From NCBI GenBank assembly GCA_033964015.1, contig CM066914.1, positions 11,461,831-11,525,830 of the forward strand: 64,000 bases of DNA, read 5' to 3'. Source of the stretch: Scolanthus callimorphus. Lineage: Eukaryota > Cnidaria > Anthozoa > Actiniaria > Edwardsiidae. Both the position numbers and the translations under genes were made by a program. Under the pieces are notes generated by a model, which searched no databases, was not told where the DNA came from, and saw only the letters and a list, made by a program, of their open reading frames with translations. Shown piece by piece: positions 61,301 through 64,000 of the stretch. The stretch's first letter is position 1. Every line of letters starts with the position of its first letter.

Positions 61301-63776
61301 CGTATAGGAGTTGTAAAAGTTTACCTGCATAATAAAACACCTCTATCTCATCGGGGATGAAATACTTGGAACCCGTGAAAAGTTTTTGCGCATCTTGGGA
61401 AGACGTCGCCGGTGACAAATCTCCGCACGCCACCCCTGACAGGTTATATACATGCCCCAAGTCGGCAAAGGACGCCAGTCCGAGATGGAGGTCGTTCAGT
61501 CCAAACACAGGACCAGAGGAGGGATGGTAATAAGCAGCTTTAGTGCGCATGTCACTCCTGATGTCAAGCTTGAAAGGAGAACAGCCTTGCGGGTTCCTGA
61601 GACTGAACAGGAACGCTAATACGCTTTCAACATGACCGTCAGGGCTATGAGCTGAAAAAGAAAATCGCAATTACTCGCACGGTTTATAAAAGTATTTCGT
61701 CTTATTTATTAAGTAGCATGGGCAATGTCATATTCATTCTACTGCACTTATATTGTGGGCTGGAGATACGGAGTTGATTGATTATTACTACTTGTAGGCA
61801 TCCAAGAGGCAAGAGTAACTTTGCCCGAAATTGATAAAAAAGGGGGGCTATATATGACACATCAGATATAGCATGCAGCGACCGTCTCAATTAGGAAAGA
61901 TAAGCAGTCATATTTGTGCAAAACGTGTGTGTGTTTAGGGGGGGGGGACTAAGAGAAGGACATGCAGAATATGGAAGCTTGTCGTGGAGGGTCTCAATGG
62001 TTCTTCATTATAAAAGCCCACTTCAAAGGGCAAGGGTATTACAAGCATGCTTCGACATTATATTCAAGACCAGAATAAGATGAGCCATTCAATACAAACG
62101 CTGTGCACTGCCTCTAAACCTCTTCCTTGGCTCAAACCGACAGAACGCTGTAGCAAAGCTTACCTTTCAATGGGACATCAAGCAGACCCCCAAAATATTC
62201 CCATTTGTCTCTACGAGGACCAGGGTGGATGAATCGGTGTCACACTGAGAATGGAACAATGAAGGAGCACGGCCATGTTTAGTAGATCGGTAGCACAACT
62301 TCCACATGGACTCCTCGGCCATCAAGGGCTTCAGCCATCTATTTAGGTGGTCCGCTTCCTGTGGTCTGTTGTCCAGGATACGCGAGGGAAAGTTTTCTGG
62401 GAAAGGTTCATTAAATAGCCATGGAAAAGGCACAAATGATATAGGTCGATGATGCATCGACCGAGTGCACGATTGTTTGTGCAGAACTAACAAACGTATC
62501 CACCCAAAGGAATCATCACACCCCCAAACACGTAAACACGTTTGCCGATGTTGACATCTTGGGTCTTTGTTTAGTGACAGTCAGCCATAAGAATGCACAG
62601 AAAAAGCAGACACACAGTGACTCTTGTTTTCTTTCGTCCCGTGATTGGTCAGTTGTTGAATTTGTTTCGTTTCTGATTGGCTAAGTGTATTTACTTTGTG
62701 TTTAGTTTTCTTCATTCTTTTGAAATACGCTCTAACACCAAATGACAACCCTTTTTAATTACCTCTGAATCGCATCCAGAAAGACACCGTCTCTCCATCA
62801 AGGCAATATCCGTTCTCCTTGACACAAGTGTTCCCGTATTCTCCAAGGCTCACGTATCCTTGTGTATCTATGGCAATGCTGTTCAGATCTGTTGACACCT
62901 GCCTGGCGATCACTGCCTTCGGGGTTGTAGAGGAGATGTCCTGTATTTCTCCACCGCCGTTCAGCGCTAACCGCCATCTGTGCTTCACTACAAAAGATAA
63001 GATATAGTCAGGCACTGCCTAAAAGGCGGAGCTCATGTCAGCAGTTCACAACCATAATAGAGAGCGTCTTGGTATGGAACATGATGTACATTGGTGAATG
63101 TCTCGGAACCCTGTGTTCTTCCATTTATCATACATAATCTGTTTTGGGGTAGTAAAGTTGTAGTAGTTGTTGGTGGTGGCTGTGCAAACGTATAAAGATT
63201 CCAGAAAGTGTGGGGTAGATGGACATCTGCTTCACTCTTGTTATTCCTTCAACAACTACTTCAACAACATACTAACAACTAAAAGGCGCCCTTCAACAGG
63301 AGCCTGTTTAATGGGCACTGTATCTACTTGAAATTACCCACACCATCTACGAGCGGACCCTGATACCTTTTGCTGAGTCACACAAGTACACGGGTTGCTG
63401 TGTGACGTTTCCGTGAGTCCACAAGTGGGCATCAAACCAAGGTACCAGCCCAAAGTGCGATAGACAACGCGCCGCGGTGGTACGGATATTGGGCATATCA
63501 GGACCGATATAGAATAGCGTTATCTGGCCCTCCAACGACGTGCCAGGTACTGGGAGACCATCAGGACCAGGGACTTGACCAATCATCAAGGCACCATCTT
63601 TGACTCCAAATGTGCTATGATCAGGATAGTTACCGTAGTCTTTAGAAGCTCTTTGGATGCCATCCACATATAGATACGCGCGCACGGCAGTCCCATACAA
63701 GCCCCAGGTGAGGCAGATACGAGACCATTTGAGTTCGTCAATTGCTGGTGTTGTGAGTGTAGTGACTTTAAGTTCG
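16042..63776 (-). CDS. giant adhesion-type ligand-gated K+-signature channel (LamG/TLDc/F5-8C/MAM/EGF/SEA/13xFN3 + iGluR-like core), 5' end outside window
   Basis: I assembled this gene from about 40 minus-strand exons whose splice sites and phases chain together (most junctions phase 1). The extracellular part, from the right edge leftward, holds LamG/pentraxin-like pieces, TLDc, F5/8C, LamG, F-type lectin-like, MAM, TLDc with an inserted lectin, EGF, a Cys-rich module, LamG, SEA and 13 FN3 domains. The C-terminal part has the order S1-M1-pore-M2-S2-M4-cytoplasmic tail used by ionotropic glutamate receptors, but the pore reads SMTTVG/YGDRSP, a potassium-channel filter as in bacterial GluR0. 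Inference: a cell-surface receptor coupling glycan or cell adhesion, or a small ligand, to potassium conductance. The start codon and signal peptide are not in the window. Seven bases appear to be missing across six exons, probably undercalls. I do not recognise a named orthologue. Confidence 0.8.
16728..16899 (-). CDS. receptor exon: helix M4
   Basis: The exon encodes a short linker (VPNEPLAKELSSNLFQADSQ) then a membrane helix (FINAILSVSCAFVLAVALGL) and a basic cytoplasmic stop-transfer (FRRTQRK). This corresponds to M4 of eukaryotic iGluRs, which bacterial GluR0 lacks. Confidence 0.75.
17206..17711 (-). CDS. receptor exons: ligand-binding lobe S2 (17645-17711, 17206-17477)
   Basis: The first small exon encodes VAAMANSYEYRFGQRRNAEV. 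The second encodes YNSYDEVYKDMVSGYVGGAL, then LLDS and a KPFIRVHKVYDVAFVRGVVM strand, ending in a helical stretch (ISNIAKKMAVSLE). Order and length fit the iGluR S2 lobe, with the G.V.GALLDS segment where iGluRs carry the second ligand-contacting turn. Phase 0, 1, 0 junctions agree. Confidence 0.72.
18183..18339 (-). CDS. receptor exon: GYGD filter end and helix M2
   Basis: It begins G-TAT-GGC-GAC (YGDRSPNS) and continues with a 25-30-residue hydrophobic helix (AIAWTLTGVVIIGILVGSIA) like the inner helix of potassium channels and GluR0-type receptors. It ends in phase 0 at LYGMR before gtaggt. Confidence 0.85.
18384..18420. repeat. gtcgcaatttgtaata repeat, left copy
   Basis: Two copies of gtcgcaatttgtaata separated by cacctcc. 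The same block occurs inverted at about 29796-29840, at the other side of the big array. Confidence 0.6.
18493..18678. mobile_element. foldback MITE
   Basis: The inverted termini ccaatagaccaaatcggcta..ggtgtttacatctt and aagatgtaaacacc..tagatttggtctatgg enclose about 120 bases, immediately left of the large minisatellite. Confidence 0.7.
18703..28290. repeat. 58/59-bp minisatellite, ~163 copies (9.6 kb)
   Basis: The unit runs aacatgctcgtacacagagc, tccccgctcatcacctcgcg, gggaaggaaacatgaaaag. Variation: aaag/aaaag (58 versus 59 bp), subtype CCCCGC versus ACCTGC at the centre, cgcggg/cgtggg and cacag/catag. Subtype CCCCGC can pair with GCGGGG as a 6-bp stem with a 10-base loop. Many open frames exist in all six frames because the unit length is not a multiple of three; none is a gene. 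Confidence 0.97.
28448..28722. mobile_element. foldback MITE
   Basis: 25-bp inverted termini beginning tactgtgcgactacgtcaac enclose non-coding sequence within the filter intron. Confidence 0.7.
29796..29950. repeat. attacaaattgcgac tandem repeat
   Basis: Irregular tandem copies of attacaaattg(c/t)gac. The first block (tgacggaggtgtattacaaa) is the inverted counterpart of 18384-18420. Confidence 0.65.
30212..30315. repeat. 21-bp tandem repeat, ~5 copies
   Basis: Copies of acatcaggtgcaaaatgatga with c/a changes, about 30 bases from the donor of the pore exon. Confidence 0.8.
30343..30431 (-). CDS. receptor exon: pore helix and first half of K+ selectivity filter
   Basis: This 89-base exon encodes DSDNDEFPRSF, then SWEGFWWSFVSMTTVG, ending two bases into the first Gly codon of the filter (GG before gtaagt). 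The next coding exon supplies G TAT GGC GAC, giving TTVGYGD. Phases are 0 in and 2 out, consistent with both neighbours. The FWW..V.MTTVGYGD pattern is diagnostic of potassium-channel pores. Confidence 0.85.
30613..31079 (-). CDS. receptor exon: ligand-binding lobe S1 and helix M1
   Basis: A Cys-rich entry (ETCRCEKR) leads to a periplasmic-binding-protein/iGluR-like lobe: WMEFAPYVSYNDSKLGGIIP..IL, then TIDGSTDFTFPIAGYY, the counterpart of the iGluR VDFS-P-F..GI segment. The exon closes with a strong membrane helix (NWPLILVCYLSAYIMGCIIW). It starts in phase 1 and ends in phase 0, matching both neighbours. Which residue would bind an amino-acid alpha-carboxylate is not clear; an Arg lies eight residues before the DF. 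Confidence 0.72.
31184..31486 (-). CDS. receptor exon: FN3 domain 13 (membrane-proximal to the channel core)
   Basis: SLPVLWGPIPSY, LLGYRVRYTPLT and LQIFTYYRIEVAGYTSKGEG. Intact phase 1-1 exon joined directly to the S1 exon. Confidence 0.8.
31614..31901 (-). CDS. receptor exon: FN3 domain 12
   Basis: YAIVVSWDPVPFGYTNGIIL, GYKITCSTGYM, LRSYQLHNVTVRAYTVKGEG and IMTDENS. Intact phase 1-1 exon. Confidence 0.82.
32245..32934. repeat. ~32-bp minisatellite containing a 5' splice-site copy in each unit
   Basis: The unit ctgggctgctgggccttaac plus acacttactata is repeated about 21 times, some copies with an extra caactata. On the minus strand each unit reads tatagtaagtgtgttaagg, identical to the true donor of FN3 exon 11 at its right edge. 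Confidence 0.9.
32935..33237 (-). CDS. receptor exon: FN3 domain 11
   Basis: STSIRVQWNSVNA, HRGYRVYYRAS, LVDLYKYVRYSIHVVAMTTL and ITERTDQD. It ends GATA before donor gtaagtgtg, which is copied many times in the adjacent minisatellite. Confidence 0.8.
33447..33743 (-). CDS. receptor exon: FN3 domain 10
   Basis: Sister copy of FN3 domain 8: TEVTLNWLAMSAEHENGIIL and WTNYTVSMAAYTSVGDGPWS. The donor gtgaga at 33446 is chosen for frame; an in-frame alternative donor (gtaatc) lies 21 bases downstream. Confidence 0.8.
33817..34119 (-). CDS. receptor exon: FN3 domain 9
   Basis: Sister copy of FN3 domain 7: SSTSIQVLWAPVPQAY, VRGYKVRYKRV and LKKYCEYEIRILAFSRVGDG. Phase 1-1. Confidence 0.83.
34828..35124 (-). 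CDS. receptor exon: FN3 domain 8
   Basis: TEVTLNWLAMSAEHENGIVL, RVRVYEMSGALKKNHTAP and WTNYTVSMAAYTSVGDGPWS. Differs from FN3 domain 10 (33447-33743) by only a few residues. Confidence 0.83.
35196..35498 (-). CDS. receptor exon: FN3 domain 7
   Basis: SSTSIQVLWAPVPQEY, IRGYKVQYKRV, LKKYGEYEISMLAFTVIGEG and YTRTAEDS. Nearly identical to FN3 domain 9 at 33817-34119, indicating recent duplication. Confidence 0.83.
35640..36252 (-). CDS. receptor exons: FN3 domain 6 (36081-36252, 35640-35803)
   Basis: This is the only FN3 here split by an intron. SSLVVTWVAIHPF and LRGYIVIYWE lie in the first exon (donor gtacgt); VEITGLKKYTQYSVQVLAVT and VTTGEDG lie in the second. The junction is phase 2 (ATA TG/G). 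The split lies within the strand C' loop. Confidence 0.78.
36665..37266. mobile_element. Harbinger-like MITE with TAA target duplication
   Basis: Termini TGCACCAGTCAATTGACAG are inverted at the two ends, with about 50 bases of inverted similarity (ccccgcaccccccattcgcg). It is flanked by TAA at 36662-36664 and 37267-37269. The terminal sequence resembles that of the 4610-5492 element (TGYAYCAGTCAATT), so both belong to one superfamily. Confidence 0.8.
37331..41888 (+). CDS. secreted Cys-repeat protein, probably GPI-anchored, nested in receptor intron
   Basis: Exons: 37331-37379 (signal peptide MARELMQMLQLFAFLAG), 38317-38446, 38636-38765, 39231-39384, 39858-39983, 40255-40375, 40640-40927, 41660-41888. 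The product shows about four imperfect repeats with spacing C-x(10-12)-C-x(16-19)-C-x(8-9)-C-x(7)-C. Examples are CGTELRQAFAANKNDTRIC then CYYKVMDKHC, and CQKSTVVVLQESRDANPC then CYEYFLDKC. A Thr/Ser-rich stretch precedes a C-terminal hydrophobic tail (FARAVVVLGFILSTALMI) with no basic anchor, as in GPI-anchor signals. Phases agree for exons 1-3 and 5-8, but not at the 3/4 and 4/5 junctions, where single-base errors or an altered exon 4 are likely. It is transcribed opposite to the receptor gene. I do not recognise the family. Confidence 0.7.
37872..37926. repeat. long G tract
   Basis: About 55 bases of almost pure G (one interrupting T) in the intron upstream of exon 2 of the nested gene. 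Length is likely unreliable in this assembly. Confidence 0.85.
39655..39780. repeat. foldback segment in nested-gene intron
   Basis: Imperfect inverted halves share gatcgcag..ccatcttgg and cccgg. Probably a small MITE. Confidence 0.5.
40980..41370. repeat. cluster of palindromes and a 64-bp tandem duplication
   Basis: agcctcctaaagctttgaat..cgacggggagataaatat occurs twice in tandem (41127-41255). cagaatatcgtctgata at 41279 is inverted at 41330-41350. cctatgatatctc (40980) is inverted at 41014-41026. All lie in the intron before the last nested-gene exon. Confidence 0.65.
42497..42791 (-). CDS. receptor exon: FN3 domain 5, two bases short
   Basis: VPEGTISSLSVSG and IMGYRIYVFD read in one frame. 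NLTGSFPYTDYEVRIAAFTS follows in a second (break near 42604-42610), and FFLKTAES in a third (break at the A5 run 42517-42521). Length 295 against 297, which agrees with two missing bases. Confidence 0.75.
43139..43434 (-). CDS. receptor exon: FN3 domain 4, one base short
   Basis: SLFVSWASIPNNE and LLGYAVQYGV read in one frame to LDKQ. EEYSIRVAGLTSVGIGPFSE and YVTTDSD follow in the next (break near 43225-43235). Length 296 instead of 297. Confidence 0.78.
43771..46595. repeat. 103-bp minisatellite, ~27 copies
   Basis: The unit runs from acatgcaccccaggaccccc through ctgatggagccaccatcacc and ttctcctctctgacataagg to a G run of 7-20. Most length variation is in the G run. It fills the intron between FN3 exons 3 and 4. 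Open frames within are not genes. Confidence 0.95.
46645..46941 (-). CDS. receptor exon: FN3 domain 3
   Basis: An intact 297-base phase 1-1 exon: INIDWDPPP, ILGYKVRYATV, LWKFTNYSVQVAALTIKGLG and VRTAPDG. It abuts the 103-bp minisatellite on its 3' side. Confidence 0.82.
47198..47343. repeat. palindromic element related to the ctaaaaaatacc MITE
   Basis: Ends atatttttggtcgggga and inverted gaccaaaaaatat, with internal ctaaaagatacc and aacccctaaacgatacg resembling the 13309-13655 element. Located in the FN3 2/3 intron. Confidence 0.55.
47360..47658 (-). CDS. receptor exon: FN3 domain 2, one base short
   Basis: The first half reads STSIRLEWESITDANLEGP; the second half, in the next frame, reads LGIWHQRTS and LEKFTKYSFKVRGVSGFG. 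The break is near 47545-47560. Length 299 against an expected 300. Confidence 0.75.
48198..48506 (-). CDS. receptor exon: FN3 domain 1
   Basis: Phase 1-1 exon with LNITWQNAS, LYGYQVFYTN, LTGLKSATEYGVKVRANTME and a closing V.AHTDDG, the standard fibronectin type III strands B, C, E-F and G. Confidence 0.8.
48837..49868 (-). CDS. receptor exons: SEA-like domain (five small exons)
   Basis: Exons 49753-49868, 49658-49701, 49421-49497, 49299-49360 and 48837-48958 spell a SEA-type module: DYNDMNSDKAKDMSRRMHDK, CYIDASSLDWRDTR, VSALNSLSSAAINVDSV, then VTRFWNVNGHVALEYLVSYN. The last matches the SEA core F..G.V.V.Y.V, but the GSVVV autocleavage motif is NGHVA, so self-cleavage is unlikely. Exon 49299-49360 does not keep frame with its neighbours (one base too many or two too few). 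Confidence 0.6.
50426..51111 (-). CDS. receptor exon: LamG domain, one base short
   Basis: The exon starts YPELVIDSLTCEALLYWPAD, includes VRGIRGNAVAFNGSGEPL, then GLTISLWIKFRSV, IWTYVVMTYTP and SLTLGEVG..SIDEIMIFFRLL, a full LamG. The frame breaks between DCLQYPVS and SPGLTISLW near 50875-50895. The length is 686 where 687 is required. Confidence 0.75.
51421..51639 (-). CDS. receptor exon: Cys-rich module, possibly PAN/apple-like
   Basis: A phase 1-1 exon of 219 bases encodes YCTSLCGSLSISRCFARFDV, then WRCYVKDAL. The Cys pattern and RCFARF/WRCY resemble PAN/apple domains, but similarity is weak. Confidence 0.55.
52181..52291 (-). CDS. receptor exon: EGF-like module
   Basis: This 111-base phase 1-1 exon encodes TLCDPPCLEGEYCDEMLGMC with a following CICDD, the C-x3-C-x5-C-x6-C-x-C spacing of an EGF-like half, plus a further Cys. 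Its 3' splice site (cccctag) lies in a short tandem repeat. Confidence 0.65.
52284..52470. repeat. short tandem repeat copying the EGF exon acceptor
   Basis: Four copies of an irregular ~52-bp unit with acacaaggtatctagggg followed by G-rich sequence. On the minus strand this is (c)cccctag/ATACCTTGTGT, the acceptor and first bases of the EGF exon at 52291. Confidence 0.7.
52751..53028 (-). CDS. receptor exon: TLDc 2 C-half, one base short
   Basis: The exon reads STNAFLYSIRGQNVENAKL and PGSLVFGSIDLLI, matching TLDc second-half strands. The frame then shifts near 52790-52805; the expected ending FSGEDSIFANDVEVLFPG is present in the next frame. Length 278 against the 279 needed for a phase 1-1 exon supports one missing base. 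Confidence 0.7.
53553..54505. repeat. 16-bp satellite, ~59 copies
   Basis: Near-perfect repeats of agcgtacctaacgagt with scattered variants (gtgt, aatg, one-unit truncations). Lies in the intron between the two TLDc 2 halves. Confidence 0.95.
54559..55203 (-). CDS. receptor exon: TLDc N-half followed by F-type lectin
   Basis: The exon opens with a TLDc first half (YWVRCYGALEQGW, RNCDNKKPLLVLI, GSYLFGAFTE). It then runs without an intron into an F-type lectin: YKRPATQSSDHNAVGNLAWS, NPWLRVEL and IFIRNRPDCCPERLHDFEIR. RPDCCPER fits the RxDx4R part of the fucose-binding signature. The lectin ends with LSIGQLKVFG. The missing TLDc second half is in the next exon (52751-53028), so the lectin sits inside the TLDc fold. 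Confidence 0.75.
56163..56423 (+). pseudogene. zinc-finger-like ORF captured in the foldback element
   Basis: The 86-residue open frame reads GHYFRICGETVEDSKRRHKL, then GEKLSLLTGRNVSLDDGFSD and FVCSFCKPR. The RxCG..L..LF..VC..C layout recalls a ZAD-type zinc-binding start but lacks the first Cys, and the frame stops soon after. Probably a fragment carried by the element. Confidence 0.3.
56687..56788. repeat. ~100-bp near-perfect palindrome
   Basis: The arms ttccctgctagcagaggcct and aggcctctgctagcagggaa meet at ttcgcgaa. Only a few mismatches over 50-base arms. Confidence 0.85.
56894..56935. repeat. 42-bp palindrome
   Basis: gcctgtgattggtcgacctc, two bases, then the exact inverted copy. Confidence 0.85.
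57800..58463 (-). CDS. receptor exons: MAM domain (58183-58463, 57800-57920)
   Basis: The MAM hallmarks are present: TCLSFYYLMNGSYPGRLNVY, LLWRVAGYYGN, W..GRVAI..DIIYQ, then VIFEAV..YDGEIAFDNITL and a closing Cys. The two exons join in phase 0 between IIYQ and VIFEAV. The 3' splice site of the first exon lies at the edge of a tandem repeat that copies it. Confidence 0.78.
58464..58720. repeat. ~61-bp tandem repeat copying the MAM exon acceptor
   Basis: Four additional copies of acgcaaacctttgagagaga with surrounding ggatgaggggatgagtt lie upstream of the MAM exon. On the minus strand each reads ctctctcaaag/gtttgcgtccc, the acceptor plus first exon bases. Confidence 0.85.
58746..59153 (-). CDS. 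receptor exon: F-type lectin/F5-8C-like domain
   Basis: The exon begins LARNKPAESNS and has APNTWWRVNLQSSYLVLDV and GKYVEVRQTTTN, as in fucolectin-type F5/8C domains. It lacks the RxDx4R fucose-binding motif, so binding to fucose is doubtful. Phase 1-1; acceptor ttttcag, donor gtgagg. Confidence 0.7.
59313..59747 (-). CDS. receptor exon: LamG domain
   Basis: A single phase 1-1 exon carries a full jelly-roll: YSLMIQNSTHQWLLD, RWTHVVFTWTWYDLSLYMNG, YLRVGAD and LRIKDLRIWDNYFSYGDLQA. These are typical LamG/concanavalin-like strands. Confidence 0.75.
60003..61048 (-). CDS. receptor exons: F5/8 type C-like domain (60819-61048, 60003-60159)
   Basis: The first exon reads YLGISCCSSSSCVKTFYLQF and NINYTPYPDNGREK; the second reads NYIRLDLLPPIRAKYIKFIA then a Cys pair. 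The IRLDL..P.RAKYIKF pattern is the usual end of a discoidin/F5-8C domain. The phases join (0 then 1). Diverged, so the subfamily is uncertain. Confidence 0.65.
60160..60818. other. receptor intron without visible features
   Basis: AT-rich intron inside the F5/8C domain. I see no exon, repeat or RNA gene in it. Confidence 0.5.
61325..62396 (-). CDS. receptor exons: TLDc domain 1 (62164-62396, 61325-61651)
   Basis: The N-half has SRIL..WLKP, WKLCYRSTKHGRAPSLFHSQCD and LVLVETNGNI. The C-half has AFLFSLRNPQGCSPFKLDI, GPVFGLNDLHLG, LGHVYNL and IPDEIEVFYYAG. These are the standard TLDc landmarks (family members include OXR1 and NCOA7 in the cytosol; here it is extracellular). The first exon is 233 bases and needs 234: the frame breaks at the run tattttggggg (about 62188-62197), after which the expected NIFGGLLDVPLK appears in the next frame. 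Confidence 0.8.
62763..63776 (-). CDS. receptor exons: LamG/pentraxin-like C-half (63367-63776) and LamG N-start (62763-62987)
   Basis: The first exon reads W.RICLTWGLYG..AYLYVDG, then LMIGQVPGPDG and SLEGQITLFYIGPD, typical of LamG/pentraxin beta strands, and enters in phase 2. The second exon ends CLDGETVSFWMRFRG, which is how a LamG domain begins, yet the next coding exon starts a TLDc domain. The core of that second LamG is therefore absent from 62397-62762, where I see no exon. Splice junctions are acceptor ttgttag at 63777 and donor gtatca, then acceptor tttgtag and donor gtaatt. Confidence 0.7.
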
Positions 63777-64000
63777 CTAACAATGATGGAAATAGGTAAG
63801 TAAAACTTGATATGATCATTACAGGCTCGGAAGTTACTTAATTACAAGTTTTCGCTTTTTATGGCTTGTTTTGGAGACGATATCTTTATAGTATAGTGGA
63901 CTTCCATAAGTCACAAACGTGAAGAAAGCTTAGGCACTATACGATTTTATTTGCACAGATTTTGTCGACTTTAGCCCTACGCTATCTCGATATAACTAAA
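63777..64000. other. intron of the receptor gene at the right edge
   Basis: The acceptor at 63777 (tttccatcattgttag) needs an upstream exon ending in phase 2, which must lie beyond the window. No coding is seen here. Confidence 0.5.

Noticed and set aside
16042..63776. Splitting the minus-strand exons into two genes (adhesion protein and channel)
   Set aside because: FN3 exon 13 ends in phase 1 and the S1 exon begins in phase 1, 104 bases apart, with good donor and acceptor and no promoter-sized gap. One gene is simpler, though only transcripts can prove it.

Overview
The window looks like genomic DNA from an early-branching animal, most likely an anthozoan cnidarian. The evidence is a set of clearly animal genes (FKRP, NUSAP1, a dynein roadblock light chain, a PP2D1-like pseudophosphatase), many short phase-1 introns, a lectin/TLDc/FN3-rich surface protein of a kind common in anthozoans, and heavy loads of foldback MITEs and minisatellites. 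Species is not determinable from the sequence alone.

Left third (1-16 kb): a roadblock dynein light chain (+, 332-661); FKRP (-, 1836-3463, one frameshift at a T5 run); NUSAP1 (+, exons from 4062 to 10458) diverging from FKRP across a ~600 bp shared promoter interval; and a single-exon PP2C-like pseudophosphatase (-, 11437-13047) converging on NUSAP1. The introns and spacers hold several MITEs, including a Harbinger-like element with TTA target duplications (4610-5492) and an hAT-like one with 8 bp duplications (13309-13655). A 55-bp minisatellite lies at 14561-15494.

Remaining 48 kb (16,042-63,776 and beyond the right edge): one giant minus-strand gene. Reading 5' to 3' (right to left), its exons encode LamG/pentraxin-like pieces, TLDc, F5/8C, LamG, an F-type lectin-like domain, MAM, a second TLDc with an F-type lectin inserted in it, EGF, a Cys-rich module, LamG, SEA and 13 FN3 domains. 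These are followed by a complete ionotropic-glutamate-receptor-type channel core: S1 lobe, M1, re-entrant pore with TMTTVGYGDRSP (a potassium-channel selectivity filter), M2, S2 lobe, M4 and a charged coiled-coil tail. The predicted product is a GluR0-like, potassium-signature ligand-gated channel fused to a very large adhesive, glycan-binding ectodomain. I do not know of a description of such a molecule. The 12-kb intron that splits the first glycine codon of GYG carries a 9.6-kb array of ~163 copies of a 58/59-bp minisatellite related to the 55-bp one.

A second gene, on the plus strand (37331-41888), sits inside one intron of the giant gene and encodes a secreted, Cys-repeat, probably GPI-anchored protein. 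Other large arrays are a 103-bp unit (43.8-46.6 kb), a 16-bp unit (53.55-54.5 kb) and a ~32-bp unit (32.24-32.93 kb). Three small arrays overlap exon-intron junctions and multiply splice sites.

Several coding exons are exactly one or two bases short of the expected length while protein similarity continues in the next frame. This points to systematic one-base undercalls in this assembly rather than gene death.
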